From: Rhizobium sp. P40RR-XXII
GTDB lineage: Bacteria > Pseudomonadota > Alphaproteobacteria > Rhizobiales > Rhizobiaceae
Assembly: GCF_012641405.1 (NCBI RefSeq)
Contig: NZ_JABAII010000022.1
Location: forward strand, 47,063 to 111,062
Reading direction: 5' to 3'
DNA: 64,000 bases
A program made the position numbers and the translations under genes. Below, one piece after another: positions 33,051 through 42,520 of the stretch (within the stretch, counting starts at the first letter, position 1; each line of letters opens with the position of its first letter). Under the pieces are notes generated by a model. That model saw only the letters and a program-made list of their open reading frames with translations. It did no database searches and was not told where the DNA came from.

Positions 33051-34754
33051 ATGTCTGTAACTTCCCCCTCTCGCGAAGATTTCGCGGCCCTTCTCGAAGA
33101 ATCCTTCGCCAAGAACGATCTGGCTGAAGGCTATGTCACCAAGGGCATCGTCACCGGCATCGAAAAGGATGTCGCGGTCGTTGACGTCGGCCTCAAGGTC
33201 GAAGGCCGTATCGCACTGAAGGAATTCGGTGCGCGCGCCAAGGACGGCACGCTCAAGGTTGGCGATGAAGTCGAAGTCTACGTCGAGCGCATCGAAAACG
33301 CGCTTGGCGAAGCTGTTCTCTCGCGCGAAAAGGCTCGCCGCGAAGAAAGCTGGATCAAGCTCGAAGCCAAGTTCGAAGCTGGCGAGCGCGTCGAAGGCGT
33401 CATCTTCAACCAGGTCAAGGGCGGCTTCACCGTCGATCTCGACGGCGCTATCGCCTTCCTGCCGCGTTCGCAGGTCGACATCCGTCCGATCCGCGACGTG
33501 ACCCCGCTGATGCACAACCCGCAGCCCTTCGAAATCCTCAAGATGGACAAGCGCCGCGGCAACATCGTCGTTTCGCGCCGTACGGTTCTGGAAGAGTCCC
33601 GTGCCGAGCAGCGTTCTGAAATCGTTCAGAACCTCGAAGAAGGCCAGGTTGTTGACGGCGTCGTCAAGAACATCACCGATTACGGTGCGTTCGTTGACCT
33701 CGGCGGCATCGACGGCCTGCTGCACGTCACCGACATGGCATGGCGCCGCGTGAACCATCCGTCGGAAATCCTGTCCATCGGCCAGCAGGTCAAGGTACAG
33801 ATCATCCGCATCAACCAGGAAACCCACCGTATCTCGCTCGGCATGAAGCAGCTCGAAAGCGATCCGTGGGATGGCATCCAGGCCAAGTATCCGGAAGGCA
33901 AGAAGATCTCCGGTACCGTCACGAACATCACCGACTACGGTGCGTTCGTCGAGCTGGAGCCGGGCATCGAAGGCCTCATCCACATCTCGGAAATGTCCTG
34001 GACCAAGAAGAACGTTCACCCCGGCAAGATCCTGTCCACGAGCCAGGAAGTCGAAGTCGTCGTTCTCGAAGTCGATCCGACCAAGCGTCGTATCTCGCTC
34101 GGCCTGAAGCAGACGCTGGAAAATCCGTGGGCAGCATTCGCCCGCAACCATCCGGCTGGCACCGAAGTCGAAGGCGAAGTCAAGAACAAGACCGAATTCG
34201 GCCTGTTCATCGGCCTCGACGGCGATGTGGACGGCATGGTGCACCTCTCCGACCTCGACTGGAACCGTCCGGGCGAGCAGGTCATCGAAGAGTACAACAA
34301 GGGTGACGTCGTCAAGGCCGTCGTTCTCGACGTCGACGTCGAGAAGGAGCGTATCTCGCTCGGCATCAAGCAGCTCGGCAAGGACGCAGTCGGCGAAGCA
34401 GCCGCTTCCGGCGACCTGCGCAAGAATGCAGTCGTTTCCTGCGAAGTCCTCGCAGTCAACGACGGCGGCATCGAAGTGAAGCTCGTGAACCACGAAGACA
34501 TGACCTCGTTCATCCGCCGCGCCGATCTGTCGCGTGACCGTGACGAGCAGCGCCCTGAGCGTTTCTCCGTCGGTCAGGTTGTCGACGCTCGCGTCACCAA
34601 CTTCTCCAAGAAGGACCGCAAGATCATGCTGTCCATCAAGGCTCTGGAAATCGCAGAAGAGAAGGAAGCCGTCGCTCAGTTCGGTTCTTCCGACTCGGGC
34701 GCTTCGCTCGGCGACATCCTGGGTGCGGCTCTGAAGAACCGCAACGCCGAATAA
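33051..34754 (+). CDS. rpsA: 30S ribosomal protein S1
   Basis: S1 recruits mRNAs to the 30S subunit. The 567-residue protein contains six S1 domains, visible as repeats of the block YGAFVDLGGIDGLLHVTDM and its variants (YGAFVELEPGIEGLIHISEM, FGLFIGLDGDVDGMVHLSDL). The ATG at 33051 follows AGGAGA. A strong terminator follows the gene. Confidence 0.98.
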   Translation: MSVTSPSREDFAALLEESFAKNDLAEGYVTKGIVTGIEKDVAVVDVGLKVEGRIALKEFGARAKDGTLKVGDEVEVYVERIENALGEAVLSREKARREESWIKLEAKFEAGERVEGVIFNQVKGGFTVDLDGAIAFLPRSQVDIRPIRDVTPLMHNPQPFEILKMDKRRGNIVVSRRTVLEESRAEQRSEIVQNLEEGQVVDGVVKNITDYGAFVDLGGIDGLLHVTDMAWRRVNHPSEILSIGQQVKVQIIRINQETHRISLGMKQLESDPWDGIQAKYPEGKKISGTVTNITDYGAFVELEPGIEGLIHISEMSWTKKNVHPGKILSTSQEVEVVVLEVDPTKRRISLGLKQTLENPWAAFARNHPAGTEVEGEVKNKTEFGLFIGLDGDVDGMVHLSDLDWNRPGEQVIEEYNKGDVVKAVVLDVDVEKERISLGIKQLGKDAVGEAAASGDLRKNAVVSCEVLAVNDGGIEVKLVNHEDMTSFIRRADLSRDRDEQRPERFSVGQVVDARVTNFSKKDRKIMLSIKALEIAEEKEAVAQFGSSDSGASLGDILGAALKNRNAE

Positions 34755-34781
34755 TCTTCGGTAGAAGCCTGGCAACAAAAG

Positions 34782-34809
34782 ACCCGCCGGAGCGATCCGG
34801 CGGGTTTTT
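34782..34809 (+). terminator. Rho-independent terminator of rpsA
   Basis: A 9-bp stem (ACCCGCCGG 34782-34790 with CCGGCGGGT 34797-34805) followed by TTTTT. Lies 27 bases after the rpsA stop. Confidence 0.92.
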
Positions 34810-34856
34810 CTTTGTCGGTTTAGCCGCACCTATACCGCCGGCCGTTTCGAGGCAGC

Positions 34857-36527
34857 CTATTCCCAGGCCACCATGCGGCGGTAGAAATCGAAAGCGTGGT
34901 CGTGCAAGGGATCACGCAACGGCTGCGGCAAGGCAAGCTGTTCCGGCCCGGCCTCGTCAAGGGGAGGAGAGATAAGCCCTGCGTCCGCTTCGTCGGAAGC
35001 CTCTTCGGCCGCCTTCGGCGCCGTTTCTTCCGCTTGAGCTTCATCCTTATCCTGCTGCTGGGCGGCCTCTTCGCCTTGAGCGTCTCCGCCCTCTTCATCG
35101 TCAACCGGATCGACGCGATCGAGCAGCTTCGATTGGCTGTTCTTGACGGGGACGTCGGCCGGCAGATAGTTCGCCACGACAAAGGGAACGCCAAGCGGCA
35201 GAGGCGTGGACATTCCCGCCTGCTCCGCGGTCTCATACATTGCCATCGACGCTGTCACCGACGACTGTGGCCTGCCGGAAAGTACCGTGGCGGTGGCGAG
35301 CGCCTCGGTACTTTCCGGCAGCGATGCGGGGCTGGCCAATGCCGATGCCGAGCTTCTAGCACTTGCATCGATGGACGGCGGTTGTGATGGCGATTGCGTC
35401 GTCATATTGGCCGTCAGAGCCTGCGCGATGATCTTCTCGACGGAAGAGGCGGGATTGCTAATGATCTGCTGCAGGTCGGAACCGGTTGCCATCGCGGGCG
35501 GACTGATGACAACCTGCAGCCCCTCTTTGATATCGGCTTGAATCTGCTGGATATCGCGCGGCGTCAGCGGCGATCTGATCAACCCGATTTCCGTCGGAAG
35601 GTCGGCTTCGTCAGCGATCGCGCCCAGCAGTATTCCTACGGCCAGATCATCGACAAGAGAGGCAAGCTGTGAGGCCGGGGGCGGACCTGCGGCAATGCCG
35701 CCGCCGTCAACGACCGTCGCTTGCGGGGCCGCGGCCGCTGGGCTTTGTGCGATCGGCTGGGACGGGGCCGGCTGGGCAGCAACCGATGCGGATTGAGTGG
35801 GAACATCCGGTTGGGGCGTCTGCAGCGGCAGGGTCGCAGACTGGGCTGCGAACGGCATTGGCACGGACACCGGCTGAGCAGCCATTGTCGTGATCGTAAT
35901 CGTCACCGTGGAAGGCAAAGGCTCTTCTGCGGCGGCCGCAAGAGCCATTGCCAGAGTGGCCAGATCGGCCGCTCGCTGCAGCGGGGTTGAGGCCGGTACC
36001 TGCGGGACTGAGACTTCCATCCTGCCGGCATTCTGGCCGTAGGAATTGACGACTGCCTTCAGCACGGCGTCGGGTTCGGCTGCCGTTGCCTGCTCCAGGC
36101 TGAGAGCCAGCTGGACCGCCTGCGGGGCTTCCGGGTCTTCCAGTGCCTCGGCCAGAAGCGGCAGCGGCACCCGCATGTTCGTCTGCGTATCCATTCGCTG
36201 CTGGGCGACGACGAGCTGCTGTGGCGTCAGGCTGCGGATGGCAGCGGCGACGCGCTGCGCATAGGCGGCATTGTTCTCGCCCGGTTCACGTGAAACATTC
36301 ACCACCTGGCTGGCCGCGTCGATGGCGGATAGCAGGCTATCGAGCATCCGCTCGCGGGCCGCAACCAAGAGCATGTTCAGCTTGCCCTCGACGCTGGCGT
36401 TGATCGTATTCGATAGAACGGCCAGCGGTGTCGCCGCGGTCTGGAGCCCGGAGATCTCCGCTGTCGCAACGATCGGCTTTTCAATAGACGCACCCACGGC
36501 GGACACGGCAGCTACGGGAAGCAACAT
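34857..36527 (-). CDS. Ala/Pro-rich hypothetical protein
   Basis: A 556-residue low-complexity protein rich in Ala, Pro, Gln and Ser with no cysteines. The N-terminal 190 residues are more ordered and helical (LNMLLVAARERMLDSLLSAID, LTPQQLVVAQQRMD). The middle is Pro/Ala/Gln-rich, and about residues 480-540 are acidic (DDEEGGDAQGEEAAQQQDKD). The composition is like flagellar hook-length control or other surface-length proteins but no family motif is recognised. Monocistronic, convergent with rpsA. Confidence 0.7.
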   Translation of the reverse strand: MLLPVAAVSAVGASIEKPIVATAEISGLQTAATPLAVLSNTINASVEGKLNMLLVAARERMLDSLLSAIDAASQVVNVSREPGENNAAYAQRVAAAIRSLTPQQLVVAQQRMDTQTNMRVPLPLLAEALEDPEAPQAVQLALSLEQATAAEPDAVLKAVVNSYGQNAGRMEVSVPQVPASTPLQRAADLATLAMALAAAAEEPLPSTVTITITTMAAQPVSVPMPFAAQSATLPLQTPQPDVPTQSASVAAQPAPSQPIAQSPAAAAPQATVVDGGGIAAGPPPASQLASLVDDLAVGILLGAIADEADLPTEIGLIRSPLTPRDIQQIQADIKEGLQVVISPPAMATGSDLQQIISNPASSVEKIIAQALTANMTTQSPSQPPSIDASARSSASALASPASLPESTEALATATVLSGRPQSSVTASMAMYETAEQAGMSTPLPLGVPFVVANYLPADVPVKNSQSKLLDRVDPVDDEEGGDAQGEEAAQQQDKDEAQAEETAPKAAEEASDEADAGLISPPLDEAGPEQLALPQPLRDPLHDHAFDFYRRMVAWE

Positions 36528-36760
36528 GACATGCTCCTTTGTCTGGCAAGGCGACGATGGAAGCGGGAGGCAGGTTCAATCAGGGTCCGCTCATGCGGCC
36601 GGTGGGTCTTCGAGCGCCGGATAACCGGAAGAGCGAAACGCGAACGCGTCGGGCTGGAAGCCACGTGGAAAGATAGCAGCCCGCTTCTTAACAGATTGCT
36701 AAATAAAAAGGCCAACTTTCGCGGCACTGGCCTGTGGATTTCTCCCGCCGAACGAGCCGA

Positions 36761-37387
36761 TCAGCTATGCGCGAAGATATCCGCCTCTTCCCAGCCGAGA
36801 AGATCGAGCTTGGCGCGCGTCGGAAGGAAGGCAAAGCAATCATCCGCATAGTCCATGCGGCCGTCGCGCAGGAGGCGCTCCGTCAGCTTGGCGCGAAGCG
36901 CATGGAGATAGAGCACGTCCGAGGCGGCATATTCGAGCTGCGCCGGCGAGAGCGTGTCCGCCGCCCAGTCGGACGACTGCTGCGCCTTGGAGATATCGAC
37001 ATCGAGCATCTCCTTGAGATTGTCCTTCAGGCCATGGCGATCCGTATAGGTGCGGCAGAGGCGCGAGGCGATCTTGGTGCAGAAGACCGGCGTCGTGGTG
37101 ACGCCGAACGTATGGAACAGGACTGCGATGTCGAACCGGCCGTAGTGAAAGATCTTCTGGTGTGTCGGGTCGGCGAGCATGGCGACGAGATTGGGCGCTT
37201 GCTTCTGGCCAGCGGCGATACGGATGACATCGGCAGTGCCATCGCCCGGCGAAAGCTGCACGAGGCAAAGCCGGTCGCGGCGCGGAACGAGGCCGAGGGT
37301 TTCGGTGTCGATGGCAATGGCGCCGGTGTAGCGGGCGGCATCCTCAGTGGAAATATCACCTTCGTGATAGCGGATGGTGGCAGCCAT
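36761..37387 (-). CDS. RNase D-like 3'-5' exonuclease
   Basis: A 208-residue DEDD exonuclease. The first acidic pair is in IAIDTETLGL, the second in FHYGRFDIAVLF and the third in LEYAASDVLYLHALR, where Tyr supports the DEDDy type. It is shorter than E. coli RNase D (375 residues) because the HRDC domains are missing, as is usual for alphaproteobacterial versions. Likely processes tRNA or other RNA 3' ends. The ATG at 37387 is after GAGAATTTC. Confidence 0.88.
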   Translation of the reverse strand: MAATIRYHEGDISTEDAARYTGAIAIDTETLGLVPRRDRLCLVQLSPGDGTADVIRIAAGQKQAPNLVAMLADPTHQKIFHYGRFDIAVLFHTFGVTTTPVFCTKIASRLCRTYTDRHGLKDNLKEMLDVDISKAQQSSDWAADTLSPAQLEYAASDVLYLHALRAKLTERLLRDGRMDYADDCFAFLPTRAKLDLLGWEEADIFAHS

Positions 37388-37483
37388 GAAATTCTCCCGG
37401 CCCTGTCTTTCAGAGTTCGCTTTTCGTCCGTTCTATAGAACAGACAGGGCGATAACGATACCGGATAACGATACGAGCGCCGC

Positions 37484-38314
37484 TCAAAATGTCGGCGGCG
37501 TGTTGATCCAGAGCAAAATGGTCTCGCCATCGTGCCGATTGCGCCAGGAATGATAGCGACGGCTTTCGAAATAAAGGGAATCGCCGGGCAGGAGATCGAA
37601 AAACTGGTCGCTATCGAGCACCAGCTCCAGACGCCCGGTAAGGACATGGATGAACTCCTCGCCATCGTGGCGATAGGCGCCTTCGCTCGCGGCACCCGGC
37701 GCAAGCACGAAGCGATGGCAATCCATCATCGTCCTTCCCTCGGCAAGCAGTTGGACGGTGACGCCGGGAGTCGTCTCCGGCCAGGCACGCCATTCGCCGG
37801 ACCGGATGAGCGCAGGAATGTCCTCGCGCTCTTCGCCCGACAGGCGCGACACCGTCGTGCTATAGTATTCCGCCAGATCATGGAGCGTCTTGAAGCTGAC
37901 GCCCTGTGAGGTGCGCTCCAGGGTGGACAGCGTCGAGGACGTCATGCCCATATCGGCGGCGACCTGCTCCAGGGTTTTCCCTGCCGCATGGCGCAGCGAG
38001 CGAAGCCGGCGGCCGAGATCCGAGGATGCTGATTGTTCGCCATTCTCAACGCTCGGCGCATTCCCCTCCTCCGTCTCCAGCGCCTCACGGATAGCCGCCG
38101 GATTGAGGCCGCGCTCGGCGCGAAACCACGAAATGCGCTTCAGCCGCGCCACGTCCTCGGGGCTATACTGGCGGTGCCCGGTCTCGGAGCGGGAGGGCAC
38201 GACCAGGCCCTGGCTTTCCCAGAGCCGCAGGGTGGAGGCCGATACGCCGGCAAGACGCGCCGCTTCCGCCACCTTATAGCGCACGGGGTAGCGCTCTGGC
38301 TCGATGCTGCTCAT
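37484..38314 (-). CDS. Three-domain regulator: MerR, XRE and cupin
   Basis: A 276-residue protein with a MerR helix-turn-helix at about 13-80 (YKVAEAARLAGVSASTLRLWE), an XRE helix-turn-helix at about 100-158 (LRSLRHAAGKTLEQVAADMG) and a cupin effector domain at about 200-272. Two DNA-binding domains plus a cupin is uncommon. It is divergently transcribed from gabT-gabD, with a palindrome between, so it probably controls GABA or a related amine catabolism and senses the ligand through the cupin. Confidence 0.85.
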   Translation of the reverse strand: MSSIEPERYPVRYKVAEAARLAGVSASTLRLWESQGLVVPSRSETGHRQYSPEDVARLKRISWFRAERGLNPAAIREALETEEGNAPSVENGEQSASSDLGRRLRSLRHAAGKTLEQVAADMGMTSSTLSTLERTSQGVSFKTLHDLAEYYSTTVSRLSGEEREDIPALIRSGEWRAWPETTPGVTVQLLAEGRTMMDCHRFVLAPGAASEGAYRHDGEEFIHVLTGRLELVLDSDQFFDLLPGDSLYFESRRYHSWRNRHDGETILLWINTPPTF

Positions 38315-38485
38315 TTGCCAATATCCCTGATCTCTTGTCTTTCGATCCGTCTAGCATGGATGAAGCGCTTTATCGCACCTTAAAAACTGCACGGCGCTTC
38401 ATGCCGGCCTTTGGCGCCTTCTTCACAGCCGTACAAAATCCCGCTTGAAATCTTGCAGGAAAAATGTAGGAGTTTTGTAAATAAG

Positions 38486-38502
38486 TTGCAGAACTTCTGC
38501 AA
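38486..38502 (+). promoter_or_regulatory. Palindromic operator upstream of gabT
   Basis: TTGCAGAACTTCTGCAA is a perfect 8-1-8 palindrome 33 bases before the gabT start. A related half-site TTGCAGGA sits at about 38453-38460. Likely bound by the divergent MerR-XRE-cupin regulator. Confidence 0.65.
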
Positions 38503-38535
38503 GATAATTCGAAATTGCTTCTGGGAGCAACTGCC

Positions 38536-39807
38536 ATGACCTTGACCGAGCGGAAGAATGCCGCCATTTCCCGCGGCGTCGGCATGACGACGCAGATCTA
38601 TGCCGATCGCGCCGAAAATGCCGAGATCTGGGACAAGGAGGGGCATCGCTATATCGATTTTGCCTCCGGCATCGCCGTGGTGAATACCGGCCATCGGCAC
38701 CCCCGCGTCGTTGCCGCCGTCAAGGAGCAGCTCGATCGCTTCACCCATACCTGCCACCAGGTCGTGCCCTATGAGAGCTATGTGCATCTGGCCGAGCGGC
38801 TAAACGCGATCGTTCCCGGCGATTTCGCCAAGAAGACGATCTTCGTGACGACGGGTGCGGAAGCGGTCGAGAATGCCGTCAAGATCGCCCGTGCCGCCAC
38901 AGGCCGCTCCGCCATCATCGCCTTTGGCGGCGGCTTCCACGGCCGTACCTTCATGGGCATGGCGCTGACCGGCAAGGTCGCGCCCTACAAGGTCGGCTTC
39001 GGCCCGATGCCGGGCGATGTCTTCCATGCGCCCTTCCCCGTGCCGCTGCATGGCGTCAGCGTCGAACAATCGCTGGCGGCGTTGAAGAAACTTTTTGCCG
39101 CCGATGTCGATCCGCAGCGCGTGGCCGCCATCATCCTCGAACCCGTACAGGGCGAAGGCGGCTTCTATCCGGCGCCATCAGCCTTCATGAAGGCGCTGCG
39201 CGAGATCTGCGATCAGCACGGCATTCTCCTTGTCGCCGACGAGGTGCAGACCGGCTTTGCGCGCACCGGCAAGATGTTTGCGATGGACCACCATGAGGTC
39301 GCGGCCGATCTCGTCACCATGGCGAAGAGCCTCGCCGGCGGCTTCCCGCTCGCCGCCGTCACCGGCCGCGCCGAAGTCATGGACGCACCGGGACCTGGCG
39401 GCCTTGGCGGCACCTATGGCGGCAATCCGCTTGGGGTCGCCGCTGCCCATGCCGTGCTCGACGTCATCGCCGACGAGGGCCTGTGCGACCGGGCCAACCA
39501 GCTCGGCGCGCGCCTGAAGCAGCGGCTGGAATCGCTGCGCGACAAGGTGCCTGAAATCGTCGACATTCGCGGCCCAGGCTTCATGAACGCCGTGGAATTC
39601 AACGACGTGACGACCAAGCTGCCGAGTGCCGACTTCGCCAACAAGGTGCGGCTGATCGCGCTCGACAAGGGCCTGATCCTTTTGACCTGCGGCGTCCACG
39701 GTAATGTCATCCGCTTTCTGTCGCCGATCACCATTCAGGACGGCGTGTTTAGCGAGGCGCTCGACATTCTCGAGGCATCGTTGCTGGAGGCAAGTGCCTC
39801 CCATTAA
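38536..39807 (+). CDS. gabT: 4-aminobutyrate aminotransferase
   Basis: GabT transfers the amino group of GABA to 2-oxoglutarate, forming succinate semialdehyde. The 423-residue class III aminotransferase has the PLP lysine Lys264 in VTMAKSLAGGFPLAAV and the block PVQGEGGFYPAP (about 203-214). The ATG at 38536 is preceded by GGGAG. It heads a gabT-gabD operon; gabD starts 72 bases later. Confidence 0.92.
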   Translation: MTLTERKNAAISRGVGMTTQIYADRAENAEIWDKEGHRYIDFASGIAVVNTGHRHPRVVAAVKEQLDRFTHTCHQVVPYESYVHLAERLNAIVPGDFAKKTIFVTTGAEAVENAVKIARAATGRSAIIAFGGGFHGRTFMGMALTGKVAPYKVGFGPMPGDVFHAPFPVPLHGVSVEQSLAALKKLFAADVDPQRVAAIILEPVQGEGGFYPAPSAFMKALREICDQHGILLVADEVQTGFARTGKMFAMDHHEVAADLVTMAKSLAGGFPLAAVTGRAEVMDAPGPGGLGGTYGGNPLGVAAAHAVLDVIADEGLCDRANQLGARLKQRLESLRDKVPEIVDIRGPGFMNAVEFNDVTTKLPSADFANKVRLIALDKGLILLTCGVHGNVIRFLSPITIQDGVFSEALDILEASLLEASASH

Positions 39808-39879
39808 CGGACGCGATCCACCTATTTCCCTTTATCCGCCCGTGCGGCCTGCCGGGCGAAACCTGTCGGAGTGCAGACG

Positions 39880-41361
39880 ATGTCGTTTACAACAGCAATG
39901 ACCAAGCACGTTCCCTTCTCCTCGCGCCTCCTGCGCGCCGCCGGCTATATTAACGGCGCCTGGACGGCCGGTGGGGCGACGAAGACCTTCGATGTCATCA
40001 ATCCCGCGACCGGTGAAGTGCTCGCCTCGCTGCCGGATATGGGCGCTGCCGAAACGACGGCCGCAATCGATGCCGCCTACATCGCCCAAGTCGCCTGGGC
40101 CGCCCGCCCGGCCAAGGAACGTGCCGCGACCTTACGCAAATGGTTCGACCTCATGGTCGCCAATGCCGATGAGCTGGCGGCGATCCTGACGGCCGAGATG
40201 GGCAAGCCGCTGCCGGAAGCCAAGGGCGAAATCCTCTACGCCGCCTCCTATGTCGAATGGTATGCGGAGGAGGCGAAGCGCATCTACGGCGAAACCATTC
40301 CCGCACCGTCGAATGATAAGCGCATGATCGTCATCAAGCAGCCGGTCGGCGTCGTCGGCACCATCACGCCCTGGAACTTCCCGGCGGCCATGATCGCCCG
40401 CAAGATCGCGCCGGCACTTGCCGTCGGCTGCACCGTCGTCTCGAAACCCGCCGAGCAGACACCACTGACGGCGATTGCGCTGGCCGTTCTTGCCGAAGAG
40501 GCGGGCGTTCCAGCCGGCGTTCTCAACATCATCGTCGGCATCGACGGGCCAGCGATCGGCCGCGAGCTTTGCGGCAATCCGAAGGTGCGCAAGATCAGCT
40601 TTACCGGCTCGACGGAGGTCGGCCGTATTCTGATGCGCCAGTGTGCCGACCAGATCAAGAAGGTCAGCCTCGAGCTCGGCGGCAATGCGCCCTTCATCGT
40701 CTTCGACGACGCCGATCTCGACGCCGCCGTCGAAGGGGCAATGGTTTCGAAATACCGCAATGCCGGCCAGACCTGCGTCTGCGCCAACCGCATCTATGTC
40801 CAGTCCAACGTTTATGATGCCTTCGCCGCCAAACTCGCCGCCAAAGTGGGCGAACTTTCGGTGGGTGACGGCTTCAAGCCGGGGGTATCCGTCGGGCCGC
40901 TGATCGACGAACAGGGTGTCGCCAAGGCCGAAGACCATGTTCGGGATGCCGTATCGAAGGGTGCCCGCGTCGTCCTCGGCGGCAAGCGTATCGAAGGTGC
41001 CGGCACCTTCTTTTCCCCGACCATCCTGACCGGCGTCGACCGGAGCATGAAGGTGGCACGCGAGGAGACGTTCGGCCCGGTGGCACCGCTTTTCCGCTTC
41101 GAAACCGTCGAGGACGTAATTGCACAGGCGAACGACACCGAATTCGGCCTCGCGGCCTATTTCTTCGCCGGCGACCTCAAGAAGGTCTGGCGCGTCGCCG
41201 AAGCGCTGGAATACGGCATGGTCGGCATCAATACCGGCCTAATGTCGACGGAGACGGCGCCATTTGGCGGCATCAAGCAATCCGGCCTCGGTCGCGAAGG
41301 TTCGCGCCACGGTGCCGACGACTATCTGGAAATGAAATATCTCTGCATCGGCAATCTGTAG
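39880..41361 (+). CDS. gabD: Succinate-semialdehyde dehydrogenase (NAD(P)+)
   Basis: GabD oxidises succinate semialdehyde to succinate. The 493-residue aldehyde dehydrogenase has Glu265 (LELGGNAP) and nucleophile Cys299 (NAGQTCVCANR). The start at 39880 follows GGAG by about 8 bases; a GTG nine bases earlier is also in frame. Together with gabT it makes the GABA shunt. Confidence 0.93.
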   Translation: MSFTTAMTKHVPFSSRLLRAAGYINGAWTAGGATKTFDVINPATGEVLASLPDMGAAETTAAIDAAYIAQVAWAARPAKERAATLRKWFDLMVANADELAAILTAEMGKPLPEAKGEILYAASYVEWYAEEAKRIYGETIPAPSNDKRMIVIKQPVGVVGTITPWNFPAAMIARKIAPALAVGCTVVSKPAEQTPLTAIALAVLAEEAGVPAGVLNIIVGIDGPAIGRELCGNPKVRKISFTGSTEVGRILMRQCADQIKKVSLELGGNAPFIVFDDADLDAAVEGAMVSKYRNAGQTCVCANRIYVQSNVYDAFAAKLAAKVGELSVGDGFKPGVSVGPLIDEQGVAKAEDHVRDAVSKGARVVLGGKRIEGAGTFFSPTILTGVDRSMKVAREETFGPVAPLFRFETVEDVIAQANDTEFGLAAYFFAGDLKKVWRVAEALEYGMVGINTGLMSTETAPFGGIKQSGLGREGSRHGADDYLEMKYLCIGNL

Positions 41362-41369
41362 CCGGCAAA

Positions 41370-42143
41370 TCAAGTCGAGGTAATGTGAATGCGGCCCTGC
41401 CATAGCCGAGCCGCAGTCAACCGACCGGTATAGAATGCCCCGGTGTCGAGATTGAGCCGCAAACCATGAACTTCGGCCTGCCGGATTGGTGTATGACCGT
41501 GCACGATCAGCTTCGGCAAAGGCTGCGCGCTGTCGTGGAAGCGCGAACGGATGTAGACAAGATCGTCGTCCTGCTGCTCGGAAATCGACCTGTCCGGATC
41601 GATGCCGGCATGAACGAACAGCACTTCGGGCGTGTCCAGCAGGATCGGTAAACGGCGCAGGAAATTGACGTGATCGTCAGGCAGCCAGGTCCGTATGAAG
41701 GTATCGAGCTGCTTCTGCTTGGGATATCGCTCTTTCAGTTTTTGGATATCCACGCCGTAGGAAGCGAGCGTCGCATCACCGCCGAGCGCCACCCAATCGT
41801 CAAGCGATATCTCGCCGTCGATATAGCTGAGCATTGCCATCTCGTGATTGCCCGTCAAGCAAATACGGTCGAAGCCATTCGGCGGCGACGCCATCAGGCG
41901 GCCGACCACCTGCGCCGAAGCCGGGCCGCGATCGATGAAATCTCCGAGCATGATGATGAGCTTTCGGCCCGCCAGCCCTGCCGCATCGGCGAAAATCTTG
42001 CGCTCCAGCGCACTCAGAAGATCGTAACGGCCATGGACGTCGCCGATGACATAGGTGGGCATGTCGAGATGTTCGAGCCATTCGCGACGCCGGCGAGAGC
42101 CGAAGCCAGTAGCCATTTTTTCGCGTATCCTAGATGCCGCCAT
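41370..42143 (-). CDS. Serine/threonine-type metallophosphatase
   Basis: A 257-residue calcineurin-like phosphoesterase with the three family motifs GDVHGRYDLL, GDFIDRGP and GNHE, then HGHTPI near the C-terminus. It is like bacterial PrpA/PrpB-type protein phosphatases or ApaH-like enzymes. The ATG at 42143 has AAGGCAG upstream; a longer frame to 42164 and a shorter one at 42116 are possible. Convergent with gabD. Confidence 0.87.
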   Translation of the reverse strand: MAASRIREKMATGFGSRRRREWLEHLDMPTYVIGDVHGRYDLLSALERKIFADAAGLAGRKLIIMLGDFIDRGPASAQVVGRLMASPPNGFDRICLTGNHEMAMLSYIDGEISLDDWVALGGDATLASYGVDIQKLKERYPKQKQLDTFIRTWLPDDHVNFLRRLPILLDTPEVLFVHAGIDPDRSISEQQDDDLVYIRSRFHDSAQPLPKLIVHGHTPIRQAEVHGLRLNLDTGAFYTGRLTAARLWQGRIHITST

Positions 42144-42520
42144 GAAACTGCCTTTCGAGCGCACACCCCGGAACGCCTCAACTATGTCTGCAAAAAGGAC
42201 TCAAAAGCGACGATTCTTTGCCAAAAAAGCAGGAATCGCGCCCATGATCGATATCGCGATCGGCCAAGGCCTGCGACAGCGGATTGCCTTGCGGCAAAGC
42301 GTCCTGAACGGCGCCTTTATGCATGGAGAAAGTTGACAGTGCGTATCCGCAATCCTATCGCGCTCGCCAGGCCGGCGAAAGAGAGCCCCGCCATCCGAAG
42401 CATGATAAGGCTGTCGTCTGCCCGCCCCGGCATGACAGCTGCCCGCTTGCCCGGCGAAAGCGACACTGTATTGAACTGGAATGCTGCCCATGGCGCCCGT
42501 AAATTTGACGTGAAATCCTG
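42144..42520. other. Gene-free stretch before copD
   Basis: No convincing gene on either strand. In relatives copC often precedes copD; no copC-like sequence with its His/Met copper ligands is seen here. It probably holds the promoters of the phosphatase and copD genes. Confidence 0.5.

Noticed and set aside
33009..34829. A 606-codon open frame antisense to rpsA.
   Set aside because: It mirrors the six-domain S1 gene exactly; high GC with strong codon bias makes long antisense frames common.
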